Assembly (NCBI GenBank): GCA_038231495.1
Contig: JBBRLG010000409.1
Coordinates: forward strand, 1-6,898
Length of the DNA: 6,898 bases
From: JBBRLG01 sp038231495
GTDB lineage: Bacteria > Planctomycetota > Planctomycetia > Gemmatales > Gemmataceae
Direction: 5' to 3'
Positions 6,837 to 6,898 of this stretch are shown in pieces. Every line of letters begins with the position of its first letter. Position 1 is the stretch's first letter. The notes under the pieces were generated by a model that was not told the origin of the DNA, did not search any database, and saw nothing but the letters and a program-made list of their open reading frames with translations. Both the position numbers and the translations under genes were made by a program.

Positions 6837-6852
6837 ACCACTGCGGAGGCTC
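6794..6852 (+). promoter_or_regulatory. Long hairpin that hides the SD of the downstream gene
   Basis: Three blocks pair in register: GAGCCTC (6794-6800) with GAGGCTC (6846-6852), CGCAGT (6802-6807) with ACTGCG (6840-6845), and TCTAAGT (6809-6815) with ACTTAGA (6831-6837). These give 20 Watson-Crick pairs (G6846 pairs with C6800, G6845 with C6802), interrupted only by a bulged A6801 and a small 1x2 internal loop. Three more pairs (6817-6819 with 6827-6829) can close a seven-base loop. The SD GGAGG at 6845-6849 is entirely inside the 3' arm, so the folded RNA would block initiation at ATG 6859. No T-tract follows, so it is not a plain terminator. Alternatives are a palindromic operator or a small palindromic mobile element. 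Confidence 0.6.
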
Positions 6853-6858
6853 AAGATC

Positions 6859-6898
6859 ATGTCGACGCACGACACGGACCACGTTACCCTCTGGAACC
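6859..6898 (+). CDS. Start of a gene cut by the right edge
   Basis: ATG 6859 follows a strong SD, GGAGG at 6845-6849, with nine bases between. Only 13 codons are visible (MSTHDTDHVTLWN), open to the edge, too few to identify a family. The SD lies within the hairpin at 6794-6852, which suggests controlled translation. The start is judged only on the SD and ATG. Confidence 0.45.
   Translation, partial: MSTHDTDHVTLWN

Overview
The window is GC-rich bacterial DNA. The mix of genes suggests a planctomycete of the Gemmata type: a short-form phosphatidylserine decarboxylase with an extra N-terminal Cys/His segment, a secreted protein of unknown function, and a truncated HK97-type capsid gene among chromosomal genes. 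The lineage is inferred from remembered family resemblance, since no search could be run.

Left part (1-1346). A partial gene runs leftward off the window edge; it starts at 211 behind a very strong Shine-Dalgarno (SD) sequence. Facing it is the N-terminal third of a phage major capsid gene (466 to about 870), whose frame continues into unrelated, non-coding-looking sequence up to 1107. About 240 bases without a recognisable gene follow.

Central part (1347-5995). Four genes lie head to tail on the + strand, with gaps of 47, 2 and 4 bases, so they are almost certainly one operon. In order they are: a phosphatidylserine decarboxylase that makes phosphatidylethanolamine (PE); a secreted protein with a possible Ig/FN3-like C-terminal domain; a fusion of a membrane fatty-acid-desaturase-type di-iron domain with a soluble Rossmann (SAM-methyltransferase-like) domain; and a polytopic LTA-synthase/phosphoethanolamine-transferase-like enzyme with a Thr nucleophile. 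Together they look like a membrane-lipid or envelope modification cluster. PE, or a modified PE, is the obvious candidate for the shared substrate or headgroup donor, but that link is inference.

Right part (5996-6898). About 690 bases hold no recognisable gene. They are followed by a doubtful 49-codon ORF (6687-6836), a near-perfect 20-bp-paired hairpin (6794-6852), and the start of a new gene at 6859. The 3' arm of the hairpin contains that gene's whole SD, and the short ORF stops inside the same arm. This arrangement suggests translational control of the downstream gene and is the most striking non-coding signal in the window.
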